A stretch of 52,954 bases of DNA, taken from contig JAPLEI010000073.1 of assembly GCA_026391195.1 (NCBI GenBank), forward strand, positions 1-52,954, read 5' to 3'. This document shows positions 8,722 through 17,354 of the stretch, piece after piece (the first letter of the stretch is position 1; each line of letters begins with the position of its first letter). Both the position numbers and the translations under genes were made by a program. The notes under the pieces were generated by a model that saw only the letters and a list, made by a program, of their open reading frames with translations, had not been told where the DNA came from and searched no databases. The DNA comes from Bacteroidota bacterium (lineage in GTDB: Bacteria > Bacteroidota > Bacteroidia > Chitinophagales > Chitinophagaceae).

Positions 8722-10260
8722 TTATCTGCCCGGCATGTTCAGGGGCGTATCTCTTTTCAGCATGTTATCGCGGTTTGCCATTTCCCAACCAGTATGGAAA
8801 ATCATCTTCGCTCTTTTTTCCATTAAAGGAAAGTTGATTTTTTCAACGGTATCGGTGGGTTTGTGATAATCGGCCAGCAGCATACCATCATAGAAAAATA
8901 AAATGGGAACTCCCTTACGCGCAAAATTGTAGTGGTCGCTTCTATAATAAATGCGGTTCTTATCGTTGGGGTCATCGAATTTATAGTCCAATACCAGGCC
9001 GGTATATTTGTTATTTACCCCTTCATTAATGCCTGGTAATTCTGAGCTAAGCTTGTCGTGCCCGATTACGTAAACATAATTTAAGGTATCGGCTGTTTTA
9101 CGCTCTGTGTCTACTCTTCCTACCATATCGATATTCAGGTTAGCGGTGGTTTTATCCAGCGGATAAATCGGATGATCGGAATAATACTCAGAACCCAGGA
9201 GTCCTTTTTCTTCTCCACTCACCGTCATAAATGCGATGGTTCTGCGGGGTCCCTTATTTTTTTTAGCAGCAGCTGCAAAAGCTTCTGCCATCTGCATAAC
9301 AGAAACTGTTCCTGAGCCATCATCATCTGCGCCATACCAGATAACATCACCTGCTTTACCCAAGTGGTCGTAGTGGCCGGTAATAAAGAGGTATTCCTCT
9401 TTTTTGTCTGTTCCGGGAAGAATGCCAATCACATTGCTGCTCTCCAGAGATTCGGTAGATTTTTGCGCGGTTACTTTTATCTCAGAAATATAGGTTCCAG
9501 TAGGAATTTCTTTCCACTGAGCTGCGGTTAGTGTGCTGGTTCTCCCAATAGCTGCTGAAGCAACATCAGGTGAAACCGTGGCTACCAGAAAGTTATTGGT
9601 AGCGGCAGCAGCGGTTGCTGGTGCTTTGATGCTCATTCTACCCTTGAGTTGGGTAGGATTTTTCTTAGGAAAATCACCTGTAACCACCCAGATTCCGGCG
9701 GCACCTCGGCTGCGGGCTGCATTGATTTTAGAACTAGATACTCCGCCCATGCCCCGATTACCGGGAGCCGCAGTTCCAGCATCTATAATAATTACCAATT
9801 TGCCTTTCACGTCTAGCCCGGCATAGTCATTTATTTTGGTAGCAGAATCTACCACTCCATTGCCGGCAAATACAACTGAATTATAGTTCCAGTTTCCGCT
9901 AGAAATAGTGGCAAGGGAAAAAGCATATTCCTGATCCCATACAAAGGTTCTTCCGTTTACCATCAGTTTTTTATCAGATAATACATCCTGATAAACTGTA
10001 AATAATTGTTGATAGCTATCTCCGTTTCCGGGCTTCAATCCCATACTTTTAAATCGATCTTCAATAAAAGAAGCGGCTCTTTTTTGTCCGGGAGAAGCGG
10101 TTTCTCTGCCTTCCATTTCGGCGCCTGCCAGAATGGTAAGTTTTTCTTTTAAGCCCTCTGCCGTAATAAGGGCTGCATATTTTTGGGCATCTTCCGGCTT
10201 TTGGGCCCAGGCTGTTAACGATAACAACGGAAGTAAAACACTCAGTAACTGTTTTTTCAT
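8722..10260 (-). CDS. Secreted M28-family zinc aminopeptidase
   Basis: The 512 aa product starts with a signal peptide (MKKQLLSVLLPLLSLTAWAQ). An N-terminal part with a PA-like insert (GLDVKGKLVIIIDAGTA, SRGAAGIWVV) precedes the M28 peptidase domain. Zinc ligands are visible: TGHYDHLG (His, and Asp), WYGADDDGSGT (bridging Asp), VSGEEKGLLGSEYY (catalytic Glu plus ligand Glu), LNIDMVGR (Asp) and YRSDHYNFARKGVP (His). It should release N-terminal residues from peptides in the periplasm or outside. It follows rpiB by 10 bases and probably shares its transcript. Confidence 0.92.
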   Translation of the reverse strand: MKKQLLSVLLPLLSLTAWAQKPEDAQKYAALITAEGLKEKLTILAGAEMEGRETASPGQKRAASFIEDRFKSMGLKPGNGDSYQQLFTVYQDVLSDKKLMVNGRTFVWDQEYAFSLATISSGNWNYNSVVFAGNGVVDSATKINDYAGLDVKGKLVIIIDAGTAAPGNRGMGGVSSSKINAARSRGAAGIWVVTGDFPKKNPTQLKGRMSIKAPATAAAATNNFLVATVSPDVASAAIGRTSTLTAAQWKEIPTGTYISEIKVTAQKSTESLESSNVIGILPGTDKKEEYLFITGHYDHLGKAGDVIWYGADDDGSGTVSVMQMAEAFAAAAKKNKGPRRTIAFMTVSGEEKGLLGSEYYSDHPIYPLDKTTANLNIDMVGRVDTERKTADTLNYVYVIGHDKLSSELPGINEGVNNKYTGLVLDYKFDDPNDKNRIYYRSDHYNFARKGVPILFFYDGMLLADYHKPTDTVEKINFPLMEKRAKMIFHTGWEMANRDNMLKRDTPLNMPGR

Positions 10261-10270
10261 GGTATGTTGA

Positions 10271-10729
10271 TTAAATGGTACAAGCGATTTTATTTACCCG
10301 ATTTTCATGTCTGCCTCCTTCAAAGGCGGTGGTCATAAACGTATGAACCATCTCTTTGGCTACTTCAGGGGTTACAAATCGGGAGGGAATACATATTACA
10401 TTGGCATTGTTGTGCAACCTTACCAGCGAGGCTACTTCATTCTCCCAGCAAAGCCCTGCACGAATGCCGCTGTGCTTGTTGGCAGTCATAGCCACCCCAT
10501 TCGCGCTTCCGCAAATTAAAATGCCAAATGCGGCTGTTCCGTTTTCAACCAGGTTGCAAACCGGATGGGCAAAATCAGGATAATCTACCGAAGCCTCACT
10601 AAAAGTTCCTACATCTTGCAATAGATAGCCTTCCGCAGAAAGCCACTGCATTAATGCTGCTTTGTAGGCAAAACCTGCATGGTCTGATCCAATGGCAATC
10701 GGAAGTGAGGGAGAAAAAACGTATGACAT
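10271..10729 (-). CDS. rpiB: Ribose-5-phosphate isomerase B
   Basis: This 152 aa RpiB/LacAB-family enzyme has IAIGSDHAGFAYKAAL at the N-terminus, VDYPDFAHPV, and LICGSANGVAMTANK, where Cys73 is the catalytic base, then GIRAGLC and NNANVICIPSRF. It interconverts ribose 5-phosphate and ribulose 5-phosphate in the cytoplasm. Length fits the family (about 145-155 aa). It lies between tatC (76 bases upstream) and the M28 peptidase gene (10 bases downstream), all on the minus strand. The context suggests a housekeeping operon and not a sugar-specific one. Confidence 0.93.
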   Translation of the reverse strand: MSYVFSPSLPIAIGSDHAGFAYKAALMQWLSAEGYLLQDVGTFSEASVDYPDFAHPVCNLVENGTAAFGILICGSANGVAMTANKHSGIRAGLCWENEVASLVRLHNNANVICIPSRFVTPEVAKEMVHTFMTTAFEGGRHENRVNKIACTI

Positions 10730-10805
10730 GCTGTTGAGATTACCGCTAAGATAATAGATTAGAAGAACCGGCCGTTAAAAAATATATGGATGGATGAAGA
10801 AGCTT

Positions 10806-11660
10806 TTAACTCCATTCTTCGGCTTCTTTTTCCTGAGTTTCCTTATATACCCTTGCAGATACCAGAATACTAAGCTCATACAAAAGAAACAGGGGGGTAA
10901 ATACAATCATTTGGCTCATCCAGTCTGGACTAGGGGTAATAAACGCAGCCACTATCAGTATAATCACCACGGCATACTTACGTGTTTTACGCAAAAAAGC
11001 AGGGGAAATTACACCAACCTTTGTAAGTATAAAGGCCAGTACAGGCAACTCAAATGCCAATCCGCAGCCCAAAATGATATTAGTAAGATTGTCGATATAA
11101 TCGGTAAATGTGGGTAAGGTAACAATGGTTCCCCGATTACCTAGTTGAAACCCCGCCAAAAAGTTGAAGGTGAAAGGGCCGAGCAAAAAGAACCCAAAGG
11201 CGGCTCCGGAAAAGAAGAAGAAGGTTACCCAGAAAATTACATAGCGGGTATTTTTACTTTCATTTTCTTTTAATGCCGGCTTGATAAATTGCCAGAATTG
11301 CCAGAAAATAAATGGGAATGCCATTATAATTCCCCCAACCAATGCCATTGAGATACTACCCAAAAACTGGCCCCCAAAAGTGTTGCTTTGCATGTTTACC
11401 TTAACGGGAGGCATGCAAAGGGCATCGCCCATATGCGCCCAATGGCTGAAGTTGCAGAGCATCCGGTAAGAAACAAAGTCGGGGTTGATGGGACCCGTAA
11501 CAATATAATCGAAAATCCAGTCGCGATAGACAAATATCACTACTGCCATTATCAAAATGGCTGCAGCCGACCGAATGATACGAACCCGTAATTCCTCCAG
11601 ATGGTCGATGAACGTCATTTCGGGGGCAGAACCGTCGGATTGTTTATTAAATAAAGCCAT
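10806..11660 (-). CDS. tatC: Sec-independent protein translocase TatC
   Basis: The 284 aa product carries the TatC signature EMTFIDHLEELRVRII near the N-terminus, which is the twin-arginine signal binding region, and six hydrophobic segments. FIKPALKENESK and the FELPVLAFILTKVGVISP stretch are typical of the family. TatC recognises Tat signal peptides and builds the translocon with TatA. No tatA/B gene is in the window. The frame extends to 11708, but the ATG at 11660 (MALFNKQSD) gives the normal cytoplasmic N-terminus. A possible client, the RRKFLQK protein at 21665, is in this window. Confidence 0.93.
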   Translation of the reverse strand: MALFNKQSDGSAPEMTFIDHLEELRVRIIRSAAAILIMAVVIFVYRDWIFDYIVTGPINPDFVSYRMLCNFSHWAHMGDALCMPPVKVNMQSNTFGGQFLGSISMALVGGIIMAFPFIFWQFWQFIKPALKENESKNTRYVIFWVTFFFFSGAAFGFFLLGPFTFNFLAGFQLGNRGTIVTLPTFTDYIDNLTNIILGCGLAFELPVLAFILTKVGVISPAFLRKTRKYAVVIILIVAAFITPSPDWMSQMIVFTPLFLLYELSILVSARVYKETQEKEAEEWS

Positions 11661-11726
11661 GTACAAATTCAAATAAATGCGGTGATAAAGGTAAGGGGTA
11701 GCGGTCAATAAAGTTGTATTGCTTTA

Positions 11727-12980
11727 TTAGAGCACTTTCATTTTTACTTTTTCAATTCGGGTATCACTTACTTCTAGTATTTCAAAACGAAAACGTTCTA
11801 TAATAATAAATTCTTTTTGTTTAGGAATGGCCTCATTTTGCTGAATAATATAGCCGCTCAGGGTTTCAGAATTCCCATTCGGAAAATCCAGCTCGTATTT
11901 CTCATTCAGGTAGTCTAGCTCTAATCGGCCACTGAAAGTATATTCATCATTTTCCAGTTTGTCATCGGTTTCTTCTACATCATATTCATCTCTAATTTCG
12001 CCAAAAATTTCTTCCAGCAGGTCTTCCATGGTTACAATCCCTGCCGTGCCTCCAAACTCATCTACTACCCAGGCAATACTTTTTCGTTCTTTGGTAAACT
12101 TATTCATCAAGTCGGGAGCACTCATGGTTTCGGGAACGGCTATCATGGGGTGTAAAATCGACTGAATATTGGTGGGTCGGTTAAATAAGTCTAGCTGATG
12201 AACATACCCAACTATGTTATCAATATTATCATCATAAATCACCAGCTTGCTCAGCTGGGTTTGGATAAATTGTTGCTGAAGGGTTTCGATGGGGCTAAGT
12301 AATTCGCATGCTTCAATTTCGGTTCTGGGAACCAGACATTGTCTGATTTTAACCATGGGCAGGCTAAGGGCATTTTCAAACAATTCTGTGTTCAGTTCGG
12401 CACTCTCCTCGTCTTGCTCGCGTGTTTGTTGAAAAAAATGTTCGAGGTCTATTTTCGAAAAAGCTTCATTTCGCTCGCTTACCCGCACATTAAACACATA
12501 GGTAAGTAGCCATTGAGAAGCGTTCACAAAAAAGTTAGTGATGGGCTCAAACAAGCCATGAAAAAATTGCGCAATCGGGGCGAATGTATTCAGCAGTGAA
12601 TCGTTTTTCGCCCTAAAAATAGCTTTGGGTAAAAATTCGCCCAGCAGCAAAACTACTATGGTGGAAAGCAGGGTGTCGAATACCAATTTCAGATAATCAT
12701 TGGGTATCTTCAAGGGATTCCAGAGCGTCATTTTTAGCAACTCATCAAACAGCAACCCATAAATTACCAGAAAAATATTTAGTCCCACCAAACAAGTGCC
12801 AATAAAGCGGGCCTGGTTTTCCATAAACCCAGACAATATTCTTCCATTGCGGGTTCCCTGCTTTTTTTTCAGCTCAATGTTCAATCTGTTTGCGGTAACA
12901 AATGCAATCTCATACCCGGCAAAAAAGGCGATGATAATCAGGGTAATAAAAATGCCAATAACAATAACCAGTTCAGTCAT
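11727..12980 (-). CDS. CNNM/CorC-type transporter with CBS pair (hemolysin family)
   Basis: A 417 aa protein: DUF21/CNNM transmembrane domain (residues about 1-190, four hydrophobic segments), then a CBS pair starting at MVKIRQCLVPRTEIEAC and continuing through VVDEFGGTAGIVTMEDLLEEIFGEIRDEYD, and a C-terminal CorC/HlyC (transporter-associated) domain ending near LSGYIIQQ. Members are linked to Mg2+ or Co2+ efflux. The hemolysin name is historical. It is preceded by lptC and coaX on the same strand, and a TATATTTG element at 12996-13003 may give it its own promoter. Confidence 0.9.
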   Translation of the reverse strand: MTELVIVIGIFITLIIIAFFAGYEIAFVTANRLNIELKKKQGTRNGRILSGFMENQARFIGTCLVGLNIFLVIYGLLFDELLKMTLWNPLKIPNDYLKLVFDTLLSTIVVLLLGEFLPKAIFRAKNDSLLNTFAPIAQFFHGLFEPITNFFVNASQWLLTYVFNVRVSERNEAFSKIDLEHFFQQTREQDEESAELNTELFENALSLPMVKIRQCLVPRTEIEACELLSPIETLQQQFIQTQLSKLVIYDDNIDNIVGYVHQLDLFNRPTNIQSILHPMIAVPETMSAPDLMNKFTKERKSIAWVVDEFGGTAGIVTMEDLLEEIFGEIRDEYDVEETDDKLENDEYTFSGRLELDYLNEKYELDFPNGNSETLSGYIIQQNEAIPKQKEFIIIERFRFEILEVSDTRIEKVKMKVL

Positions 12981-12995
12981 ACCAAAAAGTTACCA

Positions 12996-13003
12996 CAAAT
13001 ATA
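12996..13003 (-). promoter_or_regulatory. -7 element (TATATTTG) before the CNNM gene
   Basis: On the minus strand TATATTTG is an exact TANNTTTG match, 15 bases before the ATG at 12980. The -33 region is weak. Confidence 0.4.
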
Positions 13004-13027
13004 CAATCCCTAAAGTTCATCTACAGC

Positions 13028-13663
13028 CTAATTCCTGCGAGCTTTTAGGTTGGGTAAAGCAGGAGCAGGGGTTATGGGTGGAGGAGGGGGTGGCGTGGCG
13101 GTTGAATCCCGGTAAGTAGTATAACTATTACTTTCAATCACAAACAGGTGCAAATTCGTAAGGTTTTGGTCGCAGGTCATCCCCTTGGCACCAACAAAGT
13201 AATCACTCCGGTAGTTTTTACTGATAATTACCCTTTTGTCGGTGTAAAATTTTTCACTTACCTGATCCCACCAAAGCTCGTCGGTAAAAAGGGTGTCGCC
13301 GAGTATATTAGAAGCCACCACATGATTTTTCAGTAGTACTTTCCGTTCATTTTCTATATAGCTGCCATACTGGGCATCTATGCGGCTCTCGATCTTCATG
13401 CTATCATTGTAAAAATCTACATGCAGCGTATTGGGAAATTCCGATTTGCGCACGCCATTTCCCTGATAGCGAAGAATTTTTGGGGCAGTCAAGTGGGCAT
13501 TTACTTTCCCAGCCACACTTAGATAGCTGTCAATTTGGGTGCCTACTTCTATATTGGTTGATTGTTTACCCAGTGCCCGCACTTCATTAATATCGTTTTC
13601 ACAGCTGGGTAATATGCATAGTAGCACATAGCTGAGCAGCGATAACAGGCAATTTTTGTTCAT
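13028..13663 (-). CDS. lptC: LPS export periplasmic protein LptC (lipoprotein form)
   Basis: This 211 aa protein starts MNKNCLLSLLSYVLLCILPSC, a lipoprotein signal with a lipobox at LPSC, followed by ENDINEVRAL, a typical Bacteroidota LptC mature start. The following beta-rich part (GKVNAHLTAPKILRY, then FPNTLHVDFYND and RKVLLKNHVVASN) matches the LptA/LptC jellyroll. LptC links the LptB2FG ABC transporter to the LptA bridge. The C-terminus is a proline-rich tail (six consecutive Pro) absent from the core fold. I chose the ATG at 13663; the longer frame to 13804 overlaps coaX and has no signal. Gene order coaX-lptC-CNNM recurs in Bacteroidota. Confidence 0.85.
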   Translation of the reverse strand: MNKNCLLSLLSYVLLCILPSCENDINEVRALGKQSTNIEVGTQIDSYLSVAGKVNAHLTAPKILRYQGNGVRKSEFPNTLHVDFYNDSMKIESRIDAQYGSYIENERKVLLKNHVVASNILGDTLFTDELWWDQVSEKFYTDKRVIISKNYRSDYFVGAKGMTCDQNLTNLHLFVIESNSYTTYRDSTATPPPPPPITPAPALPNLKARRN

Positions 13664-13706
13664 CCCCTCAAAGTTCCATGATTTATTTGGGAAAGAAAAG
13701 TGAAAA

Positions 13707-14435
13707 TCAGGGCAGATTGGCTTGGCAGATCGCGTGTAATCCTTTAAAAAGTAAATAAGGGTCGCGATGCATTGGATGCGTGAGTAGGGCATCAAAAAAT
13801 ACAAGGTCTCCCCCGGTAATCAATACTTCCAGGTTATTGTATTTGCTCCGGTAGGCATGGATAATGCCATCTATTTCGCAGGCAATTCCCTGTATCACTC
13901 CGCTTTGCAGGTTGGTAAGCGTGTCGTAACCAACCAGTGGGAATCTTTTGGCAGGAGTAGCCATCGGCAGCAGGGCAGTTTGTTCGTGCATGGCCCTGAA
14001 CCGCATATTCATTCCCGGAGAAATACTTCCCCCAAGAAATTCATGCGCTTGGTTGATGAAATTATAAGTTATACAAGTACCTAACCCAATGGCCAGGCAA
14101 TGGTTATTGGGAAACAAGTCTACAGCTGCAGCGCAGATAGCCAGGCGGTCGGCGCCAATGGTTTCGGGTTTGCCAACCGGGGTGGTAAGCGGCAATTTAC
14201 TGGCATGGTTTAGCAAGTGGAACCGCGAAAATTGTTCCAGCAGCTGTATGGTTTCAGGGGGGTGATTGATAACCGAAGAAAGAATGATTTTATCGGGATG
14301 TTCCTTTTCTAGCAAAGGCAATATGGCATCTGGTGTGGGCCCAAACAGCACTACTTCTTCCCGAAAGGCACTATTGGTAAAAACCCCTGCTTTTAAACGG
14401 GTATTGCCAAAATCAAAACAAATCGTGGTACTCAT
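13707..14435 (-). CDS. coaX: Type III pantothenate kinase
   Basis: The 242 aa product has the ASKHA phosphate-1 motif CFDFGNTRLKAGVF at the N-terminus, the CoaX signature IGADRLAICAAA with catalytic Asp, LAIGLGTCITYNFI, GGSISPGMNMRFRAMHEQTALLP and VLITGGD. CoaX phosphorylates pantothenate in the first step of coenzyme A synthesis and is not inhibited by CoA, unlike CoaA. It sits 10 bases downstream of the LON-domain gene and 43 bases upstream of lptC. Confidence 0.93.
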   Translation of the reverse strand: MSTTICFDFGNTRLKAGVFTNSAFREEVVLFGPTPDAILPLLEKEHPDKIILSSVINHPPETIQLLEQFSRFHLLNHASKLPLTTPVGKPETIGADRLAICAAAVDLFPNNHCLAIGLGTCITYNFINQAHEFLGGSISPGMNMRFRAMHEQTALLPMATPAKRFPLVGYDTLTNLQSGVIQGIACEIDGIIHAYRSKYNNLEVLITGGDLVFFDALLTHPMHRDPYLLFKGLHAICQANLP

Positions 14436-14445
14436 AGATGCTGAT

Positions 14446-15084
14446 TTATTCGGGTTCCCAACCCTTTAGTTCTCTGAAATGTCCGTTTAGTTTGATTTTT
14501 TCTTTCAAGCTTTCCATTTCGGCCATCATGGGGAGGGTGGTTTGCAAATGTCTGCGTAAATATTCTAATCTTTGCCATTCGTCTAATAATTCCAGCAATT
14601 CATATTCCTGTTCTAACGACAGGCCTGCATGGTGTGCGATATCATAGCTGCTCAACTCATGATCGGGCAAGCGGAAATTTTTGCTAACATTCAGCCACTT
14701 ATGTAATTCCCGAATACCAGCAATTACAGTTGCCTGCAACCGGGGGTGGGGTTCTAGCCGATTGGCAGGATAATGAACAATCGCCCCACTATATAACTTT
14801 CCTGGAATGGCTTGTACCATTTCCAGCATCCGAAACAATTGTTCGCCCTTTACACGGATATCCATTCGGCCATCATCGTATCGGGTAACAATTTCCAAAA
14901 GGGTAACCAGTGTGCCTGTTTCCCGAACCTGATTATTAATTACCGTTGGAATGCCAAAGGGTTTGCTTTCTTCAAAACATTCTCCCATCAGTTGCCGGTA
15001 GCGCGGTTCAAAAATGTGCAGGTTGAGCAGCTCTCCCGGGTAAACCACAATGCCCAAGGGAAATAAAGGTATAAAGTTGGTCAT
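14446..15084 (-). CDS. LON peptidase substrate-binding domain protein
   Basis: A 212 aa protein made only of the N-terminal Lon domain: IPLFPLGIVVYPGELLNLHIFEPRYRQLMGECFEE, then FGIP, and GTLVTLLEI..DDGRMDIRVKGEQLFRM. There is no AAA+ or Ser-Lys protease domain. Stand-alone versions are common in bacteria and their role is unclear; binding of misfolded or peptide ligands is assumed by analogy. The C-terminal half is helical. The start is placed at the ATG at 15084, because upstream codons in this frame do not match the family. It is first in the minus-strand coaX-lptC run. Confidence 0.85.
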   Translation of the reverse strand: MTNFIPLFPLGIVVYPGELLNLHIFEPRYRQLMGECFEESKPFGIPTVINNQVRETGTLVTLLEIVTRYDDGRMDIRVKGEQLFRMLEMVQAIPGKLYSGAIVHYPANRLEPHPRLQATVIAGIRELHKWLNVSKNFRLPDHELSSYDIAHHAGLSLEQEYELLELLDEWQRLEYLRRHLQTTLPMMAEMESLKEKIKLNGHFRELKGWEPE

Positions 15085-15178
15085 GGTACTGTTAAATGGT
15101 CTGTAAGAAAGAAGATATTGCCATCCGATAGGCAAGATGCAAAAGTTTTCGGTTCTTTACACATTAATTGTGGCGAAT

Positions 15179-16051
15179 ATGTTTATTTCCGGGTTTACCA
15201 TCATACGAAATGCCATCCTAAATGATTATCCTATTGTTGAGGCCATCCAAAGTATTTTGCCGGTTGTAGATGAAATGATTGTGCTGGTAGGTGATTCAAC
15301 CGATGAAACCGAGCAACTAATTCGATCTATTGGCAGCAACAAAATTAAAATTCATTATTCGGTTTGGGATATGAGCCTGCGCAGTGGCGGACAAGTACTG
15401 GCTGTAGAAACCGACAAGGCCAAGGCCCTGATTGACCCGCGTAGCAATTGGGCTTTTTATATTCAGGCAGACGAAGTGATTCACGAAAAATATCATGCAG
15501 CCATTTTACAGGGTTGTGCCGAGCACTTATCTAATGCCGAGGTAGAAGGACTGCTATTCGATTATCTGCATTTTTATGGCACCTACGATTATATAGGGGA
15601 TAGTAGAAAGTGGTATCACAAAGAAGTAAGAATTATTCGAAATAATACTGCCATCACCGCCTATAAAGATGCCCAGGGCTTTAGAAAGGGCACTGAAAAA
15701 ATTCGGGTAAAACCGATACCCGCCTGTGTGTACCATTATGGCTGGGTGAAAAGTCCGGAACAGATGATGCAAAAACAAAAAAATGTTAGTCCTTACTGGC
15801 TGGGAGATGACGATATGCAAAAAATATTAATGAATTCAGACGCGTGGAACTTCGAAGCATTTGATTCCCTAGAAAAATTTACCGGCACGCACCCTGCAGT
15901 TATGCTCGATCGAATTAAAAGAAAAAACTGGCAGGTGGCATTAGATATCTCTCGCAAAAAATTTTCTTTCAAAAACCGGCTTCTGTATTATTTTGAAAAG
16001 CTTACCGGCATTCGTCCTTTTGATTTTAAAAATTATCGGGTGATCCGGTAA
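15179..16051 (+). CDS. Glycosyltransferase (GT2-like)
   Basis: The 290 aa protein begins MFISGFTIIRNAILNDYPIV, then VVDEMIVLVGDSTDET, a GT-A-like nucleotide-sugar start with a degenerate opening. ADEVIHEKYHAAIL replaces the usual DxD region (QADEVI). The C-terminal part (YHYGWVKSPEQMMQKQKN) is shared by a family of Bacteroidota glycosyltransferases of unknown donor. I use the ATG at 15179; an upstream ATG at 15137 would add a hydrophobic stretch unlike the family. Its 3' end overlaps the opposite-strand O-antigen ligase gene by 26 bases. Confidence 0.75.
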   Translation: MFISGFTIIRNAILNDYPIVEAIQSILPVVDEMIVLVGDSTDETEQLIRSIGSNKIKIHYSVWDMSLRSGGQVLAVETDKAKALIDPRSNWAFYIQADEVIHEKYHAAILQGCAEHLSNAEVEGLLFDYLHFYGTYDYIGDSRKWYHKEVRIIRNNTAITAYKDAQGFRKGTEKIRVKPIPACVYHYGWVKSPEQMMQKQKNVSPYWLGDDDMQKILMNSDAWNFEAFDSLEKFTGTHPAVMLDRIKRKNWQVALDISRKKFSFKNRLLYYFEKLTGIRPFDFKNYRVIR

Positions 16052-17264
16052 TTGTATGGTAGGCAGTTGATAAATCTTGCAACTTCCAGGCGATAGCTCC
16101 TATCCAGGCATGCAGCCATACCCCATATTGTAAACTTAGGGTAGATTCTACCAGGCAGGAGGTGGCTATGGCGAGCGTCCAGGCAACAGGTGTCCATTGT
16201 TTTTTTTGGATACCCCTGAGAAGCGGATAAAACAGCCAGCAGGTAAACAACAACATACCCAATAGGCCTGCCCCCATCCACCAAAATAGCCATTGATTAA
16301 AGGGCCATTGAAAAGTTACCGGGGTATTGGGAAATGCTTGTTCAAACGATTGCTGCAACGTAGGAGCAATTCCAGCCCATCCTTTATTAGCGGCTCCCTT
16401 TTCGGTAATTTCTTTATAGGCGAGGGTATTGATAATTCTCCGGGCACCATCCGAATAACGCATATTGCTGGTGTCACCGGTATACTGTTGCCAGTCGTAT
16501 TGGGTATATGCCCATTTTTGTTGCACAGTAGGAAACAACTGATAGGCAGCTACCGCCATTGCTAAGAGTGTAATACAGAGCAACCCTAGTTTCAATAATT
16601 GTTTCGGTTTGCGTTTTGAAAGGGATAGAGAAACAAGAAAGCAAATTGCAATAATTGTGGTAGATACCCATGCGGTGCGTACGGCCATAAAAGCGATGGA
16701 AGCCACTAGCAGAAAGCATATTAATATGCGGGTGCGGATAGAAAACTTTGTTAATAGCAACACGAGCATGGCGGTACCACTTAAGAATAATCCAAACCGA
16801 ACATGATCCGTATCCATAAACGTGGGCAGTGATTTTCCCAATCCATATGCCTGTTGCCATTGAGCGGATGTTTGGATGTATTGAACAAGTGCATATACAA
16901 TACCCACCCCTGCAGCTATACCGCAATAAACGATCCATTTTTGCAGCGTTTGGTAAGATACTCGGCTGCAAACATGAAAAGCAATTGGATACATCAGCAG
17001 CGTAAGTAGGTAATCGAAGTGGCTCCAGGTAAAGGGAGCTTGCCAGCAGCCCAGTAACCCAATAACCATTACCCATCCACTCCAGGTGGGTAAAGCATTC
17101 GTTAGCCTGCCATTTTTAAAAATACCTATGCAAATCCAAATAGCCCAGGCAACCTGAGAAAGCGACAGGATGGCTCTGCTAAAAAATAAACCAACCAGCA
17201 TAATAATAAATAGCAGGTTGGGCAGGTTATGGAAGGAGAAAAAGAGTCGAAGCCGGTTCATCAT
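16026..17264 (-). CDS. O-antigen ligase-like polytopic membrane protein
   Basis: A 412 aa membrane protein with about ten hydrophobic segments and a larger loop between residues about 240 and 330 (ISDGARR-like YSDGARRIINTLAYKE and FPNTPVTFQWPFNQWLFWWMG). This layout fits the Wzy_C / WaaL family, which joins or polymerises lipid-linked glycans on the outer face of the inner membrane. Start codons ATG ATG at 17264/17261 are both possible; a TTG further up is less likely. It is convergent with the glycosyltransferase gene and overlaps it by 26 bases, so the last eight codons of both are constrained. Confidence 0.75.
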   Translation of the reverse strand: MMNRLRLFFSFHNLPNLLFIIMLVGLFFSRAILSLSQVAWAIWICIGIFKNGRLTNALPTWSGWVMVIGLLGCWQAPFTWSHFDYLLTLLMYPIAFHVCSRVSYQTLQKWIVYCGIAAGVGIVYALVQYIQTSAQWQQAYGLGKSLPTFMDTDHVRFGLFLSGTAMLVLLLTKFSIRTRILICFLLVASIAFMAVRTAWVSTTIIAICFLVSLSLSKRKPKQLLKLGLLCITLLAMAVAAYQLFPTVQQKWAYTQYDWQQYTGDTSNMRYSDGARRIINTLAYKEITEKGAANKGWAGIAPTLQQSFEQAFPNTPVTFQWPFNQWLFWWMGAGLLGMLLFTCWLFYPLLRGIQKKQWTPVAWTLAIATSCLVESTLSLQYGVWLHAWIGAIAWKLQDLSTAYHTITGSPDNF

Positions 17265-17354
17265 GCACAAATATCGGGTATGGATAAATATCAGAATGGC
17301 GGTTATATTTTATTTACTAACCGGCAACCCCTAAATTTACGCTAAACCATCGGC

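Noticed and set aside
13664..13804. Longer N-terminus of LptC
   Set aside because: The added residues overlap coaX, lack family similarity and would bury the lipoprotein signal that starts at 13663.
16474..17076. 200-codon open frame on the minus strand within the O-antigen ligase-like gene
   Set aside because: It overlaps fully in another frame of the same strand. The protein is Cys/His/Tyr-rich with no hydrophobic topology or motif, and the ligase-like frame has clear membrane segments.
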